A stretch of 13,782 bases of DNA. Origin: an uncultured Prevotella sp. (GTDB taxonomy: Bacteria > Bacteroidota > Bacteroidia > Bacteroidales > Bacteroidaceae). How positions within the stretch are numbered: the first letter of the stretch is position 1; every line of letters begins with the position of its first letter. Shown piece by piece: positions 1-7,019 of this stretch. A program made the translations under genes and the position numbers. Below the pieces are notes generated by a model, which saw only the letters and a list, made by a program, of their open reading frames with translations, was not told the origin of the DNA and searched no databases. Location: positions 1-13,782 of the forward strand of contig CAAGSA010000012.1 of the NCBI GenBank assembly GCA_900772835.1, in the 5' to 3' direction.

Positions 1-178
1 AGGCGACGTGAACGGCGACGGCGAGGTGAACACCACCGACGGAGTGATGCTCATCAACAGCTATGTGGACGGCACGGCGAACAGTCTCAGTCCGGCGGTG
101 GCTGACATGAACAACGACGGCGATATAAACACCGCCGACGGAGTGTTGATAATAAACAATTATGTAGATAACAAATAA
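1..178 (+). CDS. C-terminal end of a secreted protein with two dockerin-like calcium repeats (5' truncated by window edge)
   Basis: Only the last 58 codons are present, in the frame that begins at base 2 and ends with TAA at 176-178. They encode two near-identical repeats. The first contains DVNGDGEVNTTDGVMLINSY and the second DMNNDGDINTADGVLIINNY. Each has the EF-hand-like loop D-x-N-x-D-G-x-x-x-x-x-D followed by a short hydrophobic helix, as in type I dockerin repeats. In clostridia this module docks enzymes on a scaffoldin. In Prevotella and relatives the same module is a common tail on secreted or surface proteins and is not proof of a cellulosome. The tail probably binds calcium and is extracytoplasmic. 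The catalytic or binding part lies outside the window, so the protein cannot be named. The 65-residue gene starts 19 bases after the stop, which suggests cotranscription up to the terminator at 445-498. Confidence 0.85.
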   Translation, partial: GDVNGDGEVNTTDGVMLINSYVDGTANSLSPAVADMNNDGDINTADGVLIINNYVDNK

Positions 179-197
179 AAGAAACAAGAAGAATAAA

Positions 198-395
198 ATG
201 AAAAAAGTATATTCAAAGCCTGCCACAGAATGGCGCACGGTCTTTACGGAAGGATGTCTGATGGCAGCATCTGGCAAAAATACGATTGGCGTAGAATGGA
301 AGGAGAAGGGCGACGGTACAAAGAATGCCGACCCTAACGCTGAAATTCTGTCGAAGGGAAACAGCGACATGGGACTTTGGGACGACGAGGAGTAG
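198..395 (+). CDS. Small 65-residue protein of unknown function
   Basis: The protein begins MKKVYSKPATEW, has a short hydrophobic patch LMAAS at about residues 21-25, and ends in a polar, acidic Gly/Asp/Asn-rich tail finishing GLWDDEE. The start is the first ATG after the dockerin-like gene, preceded by an A-rich stretch as is usual in Bacteroidetes. There is no transmembrane segment, no clear signal peptide and no cysteine beyond Cys20. From memory, short proteins with the layout MKK-x-Y-x-KP, then LMA-A-S, then a Gly/Asp-rich tail recur in Bacteroides and Prevotella, often next to secreted proteins. I know of no function for them. The conserved-looking first half and variable polar second half resemble a leader plus core arrangement, but no processing or export gene is visible here. 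Its position suggests it shares a transcript with the dockerin-tailed protein. Confidence 0.7.
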   Translation: MKKVYSKPATEWRTVFTEGCLMAASGKNTIGVEWKEKGDGTKNADPNAEILSKGNSDMGLWDDEE

Positions 396-444
396 GTCTC
401 CTCCCGTAATGGTAGAAACCAACAGAATAATATATTATAAGGAT

Positions 445-498
445 GACGGAAAACGAATGGCAACAGAGTGTCGTTTCGTTTTTCCGTCGTTTTTTTTT
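445..498 (+). terminator. Rho-independent terminator after the 65-residue gene
   Basis: The left arm GACGGAAAACGAA (from 445) pairs with TTCGTTTTTCCGTC (ending 488), giving about 13 base pairs with one bulged base. A run of nine T (490-498) follows after a single G. The hairpin lies 50 bases beyond the stop at 395 and ends the upstream unit before the DUF1846 promoter. Confidence 0.85.
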
Positions 499-541
499 GT
501 TGCCTTCGGAAAACATACATATCCAAAAATATAAGATAAAC

Positions 542-572
542 TTGCTGATACGGACAAAATGATGTAATTTTG
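542..572 (+). promoter_or_regulatory. Bacteroidetes-type promoter for the DUF1846 gene
   Basis: TTG at 542-544 is followed by a 20-base spacer and TAATTTTG at 565-572. This matches the Bacteroidetes primary sigma consensus TTG-N19-21-TAnnTTTG. Transcription would start near 580, giving a leader of about 95 bases before the ATG at 676. Confidence 0.8.
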
Positions 573-615
573 CACAATAAATAAGATTCAATAGATAAGA
601 AATGCTTTTGAAAGA

Positions 616-635
616 CAGGCGTGGCAACATGCCTG
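616..635 (+). promoter_or_regulatory. GNRA-capped hairpin in the DUF1846 leader
   Basis: CAGGCGTG (616-623) pairs with CATGCCTG (628-635) around the loop GCAA. This is an uninterrupted 8-pair stem with one G-T wobble and a GNRA tetraloop, which is an especially stable RNA loop class. It lies 40 bases before the start codon inside the predicted leader. It is not a terminator, because the nearest T run (about 650-654) is separated by 14 bases. Its role is unknown; message stability or translation control would be plausible. Confidence 0.5.
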
Positions 636-675
636 CATTGTTCTGAATCTTTTTAAAAACATCTAAATAATAAAA

Positions 676-2139
676 ATGAAGATAGGTTTCGACAACGAGA
701 AATACCAGACCATACAGTCTGGTCATATCAAGGAGAGAATATCGCAGTTCGACGGAAAGCTTTACCTCGAACTCGGAGGAAAACTCTTTGACGACCATCA
801 TGCAAGTCGCGTATTGCCGGGATTCTTGCCCGACAGCAAGTTGCGCATGTTCCAGAAAATCAGCGATAGCATAGAGATAGTTATCGTAATAAGCGCCACC
901 GACATAGAGCGGAACAAGAAGCGTGCCGACCTGGGGATAACGTACGACGAAGACGTGCTGCGCCTCAGAGAGGAGTTCCACGGCAGAGGATTCATGGTGG
1001 GTTCCGTGGTGATAACCCACTTCGGCGGACAGCCGGCAGCCATCGCCTTCAAGCAGAGGCTGGAGCGGATGGGCATCAGGACATACTGCCACTATCTGAT
1101 CGAGGGCTATCCGCACAACGTGCAGCTCATAGCATCCGACGAGGGATTCGGCAAGAACGACTATGTGGAGACGGAGCGCCCGCTCGTGATAGTGACGGCA
1201 CCCGGACCGGGAAGTGGCAAGATGGCAGTATGTCTGAGCCAGCTGTACAACGAACACAAGCGCGGCGTGAGGGCAGGATACGCCAAGTTCGAGACTTTCC
1301 CCGTGTGGAACCTGCCGCTGAAGCACCCCGTGAACATTGCATACGAGGCGGCTACCGCCGATCTGAACGACGTGAACATGATAGACCCGTTCCATCTGGA
1401 GGCATACGGCAAGACGGCTATCAACTATAACCGCGACATAGAGATATTCCCCGTGCTGAACGCCCTGTTCGAGGGCATCTACGGCACGAATCCATACAAG
1501 TCGCCCACGGATATGGGAGTGAACATGGTGGGCTTCTGCATCAGCGACGACAACGTGTGCTGCGAGGCATCGAAGAACGAGATAATACGCCGCTACTATG
1601 CCGCCACGAACAAACTGGCAATGGGGGCATGCAACGACAGCGAAATAAGCAAGATACAGATGCTCATGCAGCAGGCAAAGATCACGACCGACTACCGCCG
1701 CGTGACCGTTGCGGCAAAGCAACGGCTGAAGGAAAGCGGCCACACATCGGCGGCTCTCGAACTTGAAGACGGCACCATCATATCAGCCAACTCAAGCGAA
1801 CTGCTTGGCTGCTCCGCCGCTCTGCTGCTCAATGCCATGAAGCATCTTGCAGGCATTGATCACGGATTGAAGCTCATTCCGCAGTCGATGATCGAACCGA
1901 TACAGCACACTAAGGTGAGCTATCTGGGCGGACACAACCCGAGATTGCACACCGACGAGGTGCTCGTGGCTTTGTCGGTACTTTCCGAGAACGACGTGAA
2001 CTGTTGCCGTGCCTTGGAGCAGCTGCCGAAGCTCCGCGGATGCCAGGTTCACTGCACTGTGATGCTGAGCGAGGTGGACCAGAAGATTTTCAAGAAGCTC
2101 GGCGTGAACCTTACTTGCGAGCCGGTGCTGAAGAAATAA
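676..2139 (+). CDS. DUF1846 / UPF0371 family protein
   Basis: The product is a 487-residue soluble protein with no signal peptide or membrane segment, recognised as the DUF1846 (UPF0371) family from its N-terminus MKIGFDNEKY and its overall layout. The length is close to the usual 490-500 residues. A glycine-rich P-loop-like sequence, TAPGPGSGKM, sits at residues 174-183 after a hydrophobic strand (LVIV), so nucleotide or phosphate binding is likely. A second conserved-looking part spans roughly residues 330-487 and contains SYLGGHNPRLHTDE near 415-428. The family has solved structures, but I know of no established biochemical role. The gene stands alone: it has its own consensus promoter at 542-572 and a strong terminator at 2228-2281, so the neighbours do not hint at a pathway. 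The ATG at 676 fits the family N-terminus and follows an A-rich stretch. The family assignment is firm; a function cannot be given. Confidence 0.93.
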   Translation: MKIGFDNEKYQTIQSGHIKERISQFDGKLYLELGGKLFDDHHASRVLPGFLPDSKLRMFQKISDSIEIVIVISATDIERNKKRADLGITYDEDVLRLREEFHGRGFMVGSVVITHFGGQPAAIAFKQRLERMGIRTYCHYLIEGYPHNVQLIASDEGFGKNDYVETERPLVIVTAPGPGSGKMAVCLSQLYNEHKRGVRAGYAKFETFPVWNLPLKHPVNIAYEAATADLNDVNMIDPFHLEAYGKTAINYNRDIEIFPVLNALFEGIYGTNPYKSPTDMGVNMVGFCISDDNVCCEASKNEIIRRYYAATNKLAMGACNDSEISKIQMLMQQAKITTDYRRVTVAAKQRLKESGHTSAALELEDGTIISANSSELLGCSAALLLNAMKHLAGIDHGLKLIPQSMIEPIQHTKVSYLGGHNPRLHTDEVLVALSVLSENDVNCCRALEQLPKLRGCQVHCTVMLSEVDQKIFKKLGVNLTCEPVLKK

Positions 2140-2227
2140 ATAGCCGGTGCTGCAAGATAAAGAGATGCGCTGGAAAAACAAAGAAGCAAAGGAAACAGAA
2201 AGACAAATATGAAATATATATGGCAAT

Positions 2228-2281
2228 AAGCAAAGCAGCCGGTTGGAGAATCGCCTCCACCGGCTGCTTTGCTTTATTTTT
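2228..2281 (+). terminator. Strong intrinsic terminator between convergent units
   Basis: AAGCAAAGCAGCCGGT (from 2228) pairs perfectly over 16 bases with ACCGGCTGCTTTGCTT (ending 2274). Four further GGAG/CTCC pairs follow past one bulged T, with a short loop. The sequence TATTTTTTTT follows on the plus strand, so it terminates the DUF1846 transcript. On the minus strand the stem lies about 75 bases beyond the esterase stop at 2350 but is followed only by a weak T tract (CTTATT). Bidirectional use is possible but less certain. Confidence 0.9.
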
Positions 2282-2349
2282 TTTGTGCGGCACAATGTGC
2301 TCTATATTCAGTCTTCGTATTTGCGGTGTTCGGTATTGATACAGTGTGC

Positions 2350-3762
2350 TTACTTGTCCCAATTGTCGGTGCGGAACGAACTGACTGGCAGTCCGTCGCA
2401 GAAGAGGTCACCGTCGGCCCAGTCCTTGAAAGCATAGCGCACGCTTACAGGCTGCTTCACCTCGTCGCTCTTCACATAGAGCTTGGAACGCTCTATCCAT
2501 GCCTTGGCAGGATGGAACACACGGTCGCTGCCAGCCACCTCCACGAGGTCGCTCTTCAGTCCGTTCCTGCCGTATATCCACATATCGGCACGCTCAAAGC
2601 TCACCACGGCAGTGTCGCCCTTGAACTCCACGCTCTTGTAGCGTGCCGTTTCGGCGGTAATGCCCTTGATGCCGTAGGTCTTGTTCAGCGCGAGCAGGGC
2701 AAGGCGCATTCCGGCAAGCTGCTTCTTGCGTGGATGTATGCCGTATTCCAGTCCGGCATCCATAAGGCACGCCATACCCACATTCTTGTTCATCGATTCA
2801 GCTTTTGCCTGCTGTTCGCGCAGGAAGGCACTGTTATACTGTTCCCACTTAATTATGCTGTAGTCGTATGGCGCAATCTGGCAGTAGAAGAACGGGAAGT
2901 CGCCCTGCTGCCATTCTTCGCGCCATCCCTTTATCATCCGCGAGAAGAGGTTGGCATAATAGCCGGCACGGCTCACGTTCTCCTCGCCCTGATACCAGAT
3001 TACACCGCGCATGCTCACTCCGATGAGAGGCTTCAGCATACCGTTGTACAATACTGTGGCAGTGCGGTTCTTCGATTTTATCGTTTCCTGCGACTGCGGC
3101 AGCTCTATCTGCGGAAAAGCCTTGAGCCAGTCGCGGTTCATCCACGCCTCGCACGACGAGCCGCCCCACGAGGTGACGACAAGTCCAACGGGCACTTGCA
3201 GCATACGCCTCAGTTCGCGGCCGAAATAATATGCCGTGGCACTGAACTCGCGCACCGTCTCCGCGCTTGCCTCTTTCCATTCGCCCACCACGTCGTCGGC
3301 AGGGGCATACCTGCTCGTGCGCTTCACGGTGAAGAGTCGCATCTGGCTGTCGCCGCTGTGCAGCACGTCCTCCACGGCGTTCTCCACTGGCTGGTTCTTG
3401 AATCCCTTCATCGGCATCTCCATGTTGCTCTGTCCGGAGCATATCCACAGTTCGCCCATTAGAATGTTGTTCAGTTCCGTCTTCTCGCCGTCGTTAAAGC
3501 TGATGGCGTAAGGTCCGCCGGCAGCAGGAGTCTGCACGGCAGCCTTCCATTTGCCGTCGGCATCAGCCTTCACCGCTACGGTCTTCTTGTTCCACGATGT
3601 TGTAATCTTCACTGTGGCTCCGGCCTTCGCCTCGCCCCACAGGTTTGCCTCGGTCTGCTGTTGCATAACCATGTTGTCGGAAAAAATCCTTGGCAACGTC
3701 ACTTTTGCGCCTGCTGTCGTGGCGGCAGCGAAGAGCGCACTGATGATAAACAGTTTCTTCAT
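2350..3762 (-). CDS. SGNH-fold sialate O-acetylesterase-like carbohydrate deacetylase, secreted
   Basis: This 470-residue protein belongs to the sialate O-acetylesterase (SASA) group of SGNH hydrolases, which remove O-acetyl esters from sugars. A signal peptide spans about residues 1-19 (MKKLFIISALFAAATTAGA). After a beta-sandwich N-terminal part, the nucleophile block is CSGQSNMEMP, with Ser112 as probable nucleophile. Further family blocks are TSWGGSSCEAW (198-208), GVIWYQGEEN (253-262) and GIHPRKKQLAGMRLALLALN (341-360), where His343 is the likely catalytic histidine. Many bacterial relatives have Asp two residues before this His; here it is Gly341, as other small residues occur in some members. 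The open frame extends upstream to 4005, but the ATG at 3762 gives the signal peptide and lies 14 bases after the GH106 stop, so it is the start. It is the last gene of the minus-strand operon. The true substrate may be an acetylated plant polysaccharide rather than sialic acid. Confidence 0.9.
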   Translation of the reverse strand: MKKLFIISALFAAATTAGAKVTLPRIFSDNMVMQQQTEANLWGEAKAGATVKITTSWNKKTVAVKADADGKWKAAVQTPAAGGPYAISFNDGEKTELNNILMGELWICSGQSNMEMPMKGFKNQPVENAVEDVLHSGDSQMRLFTVKRTSRYAPADDVVGEWKEASAETVREFSATAYYFGRELRRMLQVPVGLVVTSWGGSSCEAWMNRDWLKAFPQIELPQSQETIKSKNRTATVLYNGMLKPLIGVSMRGVIWYQGEENVSRAGYYANLFSRMIKGWREEWQQGDFPFFYCQIAPYDYSIIKWEQYNSAFLREQQAKAESMNKNVGMACLMDAGLEYGIHPRKKQLAGMRLALLALNKTYGIKGITAETARYKSVEFKGDTAVVSFERADMWIYGRNGLKSDLVEVAGSDRVFHPAKAWIERSKLYVKSDEVKQPVSVRYAFKDWADGDLFCDGLPVSSFRTDNWDK

Positions 3763-3776
3763 ATTGCGTTTGTTCG

Positions 3777-6700
3777 TTATTTGCTTATTCTCACTTCTCC
3801 CGTCAGTCCGGCAGGCAACAGCTGCTTCCCGGCACGGCGGTATTTGCCGTTGGTCCATATCCCGGCGAACGGAGCCTTGCCCTCGTCGTTGCCCTGCAGC
3901 GCGTTCGCCCATGTGTTCACTACGACAATCCTCAGCGTGTTGCTTCCCTTCTTCAGTGCCTGCGTGATGTCTACGGCATAAGGTGCGCGCCATACCGTGC
4001 CGCAATCCTTGCCGTTCACGTATACGGTGGCGATGTTCTCCACCGTGCCGAGATCGAGCATCACAGCCTCGCCAGCCTCCGGCATACGTTTGCGCTTGAA
4101 GGTGGTCTCATAGGCGGCGTGGCCTGAGTAGTAGCGTATCTCGTTCTCCTGGAAGGTAGTCCAGTCTTTCAGCTCCTCCATTTCCACTCTTTTGCCATTC
4201 TTCTCGAAGCTCACGCTCCACGACTTGTTGCCGAGCGGCAGCATCTCGCCCGTGCGTTTCGGCTGGTACAGGTGTTTCCCGTCCACGGCAGCGTCGGCAA
4301 ATACATAGAACAGAGAGTTGCCTGGCGGCAGAGTAATCTCGCGGTCGGCTTTCCATTCCATTATCCTGTTGTTCTCTGCGTCAGCGATATAGCAGAGCTT
4401 CCGCGTGCTGCGGAAGGCAGGCTTGAAGCACTTCGCCTCGCTGCTCTGGTTGCTCAGGAAGTATATGTCGGCATCGGCAGCATGGCGGTGGCAGAAGTCG
4501 ATGCCTTCGGGCAGCACGGCGTCGCGCTCTATTCCGATGCGCGAAAGGTCGCTCTCGTTCCACGCCTCCCTTATCACCGGCACTCCGAGACGCGCTATCG
4601 AGTCGATGGTGTTCCAACGGTCAACGATGCGTTCGGGGTTCATCGGGCGTGTCTGCGGAACTACGAACGCACTGTAGACGGTGCCTCCGCGCGTTACGAG
4701 CTTTCCTCCGTCCACTCGGCAACCGTTCAGGGCATCGCCGTTGAACGAGTCGTAGCGGTAGCCGCGAAGAGAGTTCACCCATTCGTCAGCCTTTGTCATG
4801 TTGCGCGTGTGGTTCACCCCCACGGGGCTAACCTCCATCGGCTGTCCCACGTTTGCCTTGCGTTCCTGTTCCTCGCGCAGCGTCTTTTCGCTGAATAGTC
4901 CCGGCAGCGTGTTGACAAGCCGTTCCGGCATGACGGCACGTCGCGGCATCTCGTCGCCTGTGTACACGGCAATGTCGCTCACGGGTTTTCCGTATTGCAG
5001 CAGAGCCTGCGTCCTGGCTATATAGCTGGTGAATGCCGGCATCTCTCTCCACCACGTATTGTCGCGCTGGAAGAAGGTGCCGATTCCGTCGAGTGTCATT
5101 CCCGGCTGGCGGTCGGTGTATGGGTTATGGGTGTTTACGTGGAACACAATGCTGTTCACTCCCATGCAGTAGTTGTGGTCGAGCAGCCGCTTGAGCATTG
5201 CCGGATGCTCGTCCCATGTGCCGCGCACCTCCGTGAATCCTTCCGCCTGAACGATGTTCTTGCCGTAGATATGTGCACCGCTCACAGCGTCGAGCATATC
5301 GTTGAGCTTGTCGTGCGTAGGACTGTTCAGCCAGAACTCGCCCATCGGGTAGTCGGCAAACTGGTAGTGGCGCAGTCCGTCGCTCACCATTGTCGGTGCC
5401 ACGCACTCCGTGGAGAGCTTCATGCCGTAGCGATCGGCAAGGCGGCGCACTTCGGCGAAGAACACGTCGTTTACGAGGTCGCCTATGGTGAGGCGTATGT
5501 CGCGCAGCACCTTCTCTGTCGTTTCAGCCGACTGCATCGGCACTCCCGTATATACAAGGAGCCATGGGCGCAGGTCGTAGCCGCGTCGCTTGCGGAATTC
5601 GTCGGCGAATGTGCTGCTCCAGTTCTGCGAGCCAGCCTCCCAGCTGTCCACGTGCAGCCGTTTCAGCACCTTCCCCACGATGTCTTGCGGAGCGTGGCGG
5701 TAGATATTGGCAAACCAGTTGTCGAACTGCTTGCCCACAGCTGCTGCTGAGAATTTGTCGCATTCCAGTCCGCGCGCCCCTCCTCCGGTGGCGTTGGTGT
5801 GTCCGGTCGACGTGTGTCCGATGCGCACGATGTGCCATTTCCCCTTGGGCAGGCTGAAGCTGAGCGGCACGTTCTGTGCCGAGGAGAGCAGGAGCCTGTC
5901 GGTGAGGTCGATTACCTTTGCCGGGTCCACGCATTCGTTGTCGGCCACGGGGAAATACTTCGACACGCGCCATACGGCTCCCGACTTGCCCTCATAGCCG
6001 TCGACCACCGGTTCCGAACCGAGGTTCATGCCGCCAATCTTCAGGTTCGGCTTCCATTTTGCGGCATCCATATCCTCGCTGCCGGGGTCGCTGCCTTCGG
6101 GAGACCAGTGGAACTTGAAGTAGCGTGCCGTGGTTGCCGGTATGGCATAAGTGGCGAGGGCATCAGTGTTCTGCCATCCCTGGCGTGCCGGGTATATCTC
6201 GCGCACGAAGCGGTAGTCAGTCCCGTTGTCGGATGCATACACCTTGAATCGGTGCGCCTGATAGTTGTTGCCGCCCGTCACAATCTCCACGCTGCGCAGC
6301 GTGAAGGGCTTTTCGTAGCGCATCACGATGTCGCACGGTTCCTTCGACGCGAACGGGAAGTTGACCGACGGCTCCGGCTTTCTCTCGTCGGCGTATGTTG
6401 CCGGGTAGGCGAACAGAGCCACGTCTTCGTAATATCCGTTGTATATCTTCTTGGGCAGTGGGAGCTGCAGCTTGCTGCCGTTGTGGTTGTATCTGCCTCC
6501 GGCAATGATGGTGTCGCTCCACACCACCTTCTGCATCGATTCCTCGGGCTTTATCCACGGACCGCCGGCAAGGGCGAATCCGTCGCAGATGTGTATTCCC
6601 ATCTCCAGGTTGAGGCTGTCGGCGGTGCTGAATACCGTGTTCATGCGTTTCCACCATTCCGGCGATAGCTGCACGGACGTTCCGCCCAGCCCGTCTCTGC

Positions 6701-6965
6701 TGTCTGCAGGACTCTTGATGGGCATCAGATAGAAGCCCTTGATTCCTGCATCGTGCATGGCGTGCAGATCGAGGCGTATGCCTTCGTCGCTCACGTTGCC
6801 GAACATCCAGTACCAGAAGGTCCAGGGCTGTGCCTGCTCCTGCGGATTGGCAAACTGTTCATACCAGACGGGCTGCCGCGCTGCTCCCGCCGTCTGCTGT
6901 GCGTTGCAGGCAAGCGGCGTGGCAGCCGCAGCAGCCGATATTATCAGTGCTGATAGTTTTTTCAT
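3777..6965 (-). CDS. Glycoside hydrolase family 106 protein (putative alpha-L-rhamnosidase), secreted
   Basis: The product is 1062 residues long, near the usual 1000-1150 for GH106, a family whose known activity is removal of alpha-L-rhamnose. A signal peptide covers about residues 1-22 and ends CNAQQ; the Cys20 context (PLAC) is a poor lipobox. The family's N-terminal block appears as PWTFWYWMFGNVSDEGIRLD (47-66). A galactose-binding-like beta-sandwich segment covers about 199-290. The catalytic region carries TGGGARGLECDKFS (393-406), DSWEAGSQNW (440-449) and VQAEGFTEVRGTW (572-584). Glu443 and Glu575 are the candidate catalytic pair. Their 132-residue spacing agrees with the pair I recall for the Bacteroides thetaiotaomicron rhamnosidase BT_0986, from memory only. 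The last ~140 residues form a jelly-roll domain (ATVYVNGKDCGTVWRAPYAV). It is the middle gene of the operon, 49 bases after the GH2 gene. Confidence 0.9.
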   Translation of the reverse strand: MKKLSALIISAAAAATPLACNAQQTAGAARQPVWYEQFANPQEQAQPWTFWYWMFGNVSDEGIRLDLHAMHDAGIKGFYLMPIKSPADSRDGLGGTSVQLSPEWWKRMNTVFSTADSLNLEMGIHICDGFALAGGPWIKPEESMQKVVWSDTIIAGGRYNHNGSKLQLPLPKKIYNGYYEDVALFAYPATYADERKPEPSVNFPFASKEPCDIVMRYEKPFTLRSVEIVTGGNNYQAHRFKVYASDNGTDYRFVREIYPARQGWQNTDALATYAIPATTARYFKFHWSPEGSDPGSEDMDAAKWKPNLKIGGMNLGSEPVVDGYEGKSGAVWRVSKYFPVADNECVDPAKVIDLTDRLLLSSAQNVPLSFSLPKGKWHIVRIGHTSTGHTNATGGGARGLECDKFSAAAVGKQFDNWFANIYRHAPQDIVGKVLKRLHVDSWEAGSQNWSSTFADEFRKRRGYDLRPWLLVYTGVPMQSAETTEKVLRDIRLTIGDLVNDVFFAEVRRLADRYGMKLSTECVAPTMVSDGLRHYQFADYPMGEFWLNSPTHDKLNDMLDAVSGAHIYGKNIVQAEGFTEVRGTWDEHPAMLKRLLDHNYCMGVNSIVFHVNTHNPYTDRQPGMTLDGIGTFFQRDNTWWREMPAFTSYIARTQALLQYGKPVSDIAVYTGDEMPRRAVMPERLVNTLPGLFSEKTLREEQERKANVGQPMEVSPVGVNHTRNMTKADEWVNSLRGYRYDSFNGDALNGCRVDGGKLVTRGGTVYSAFVVPQTRPMNPERIVDRWNTIDSIARLGVPVIREAWNESDLSRIGIERDAVLPEGIDFCHRHAADADIYFLSNQSSEAKCFKPAFRSTRKLCYIADAENNRIMEWKADREITLPPGNSLFYVFADAAVDGKHLYQPKRTGEMLPLGNKSWSVSFEKNGKRVEMEELKDWTTFQENEIRYYSGHAAYETTFKRKRMPEAGEAVMLDLGTVENIATVYVNGKDCGTVWRAPYAVDITQALKKGSNTLRIVVVNTWANALQGNDEGKAPFAGIWTNGKYRRAGKQLLPAGLTGEVRISK

Positions 6966-6975
6966 CTTTATAGTC

Positions 6976-7019
6976 TGAAATTCTGTTTCTGTCCTATTGA
7001 AATTCTGTATGTTCCTATT
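6976..7019. repeat. Two-copy imperfect 22-base tandem repeat across the GH2 stop
   Basis: TGAAATTCTGT occurs at 6976-6986 and again at 6998-7008, exactly 22 bases apart. Each copy is followed by a related TGTCCTAT/TGTTCCTAT end. The right copy includes the GH2 stop codon (7015-7017 on the minus strand). The left copy lies wholly in the 49-base gap before the GH106 start. It looks like a short local duplication of the gene end. Confidence 0.6.

Noticed and set aside
334..1743. 469-codon minus-strand open frame opposite the DUF1846 gene
   Set aside because: It is antisense to a firmly assigned family gene, crosses that gene's promoter and the upstream terminator, and its translation is a His/Val/Leu-rich composition typical of antisense shadows.
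2269..3462. 397-codon plus-strand open frame opposite the esterase
   Set aside because: The esterase carries all catalytic blocks on the minus strand. The opposite frame has no recognisable domain and starts inside the terminator region.
3763..4005. Upstream extension of the esterase frame to 4005
   Set aside because: The extra 81 residues lie inside the GH106 coding region and would bury the clear signal peptide that begins at the ATG at 3762.
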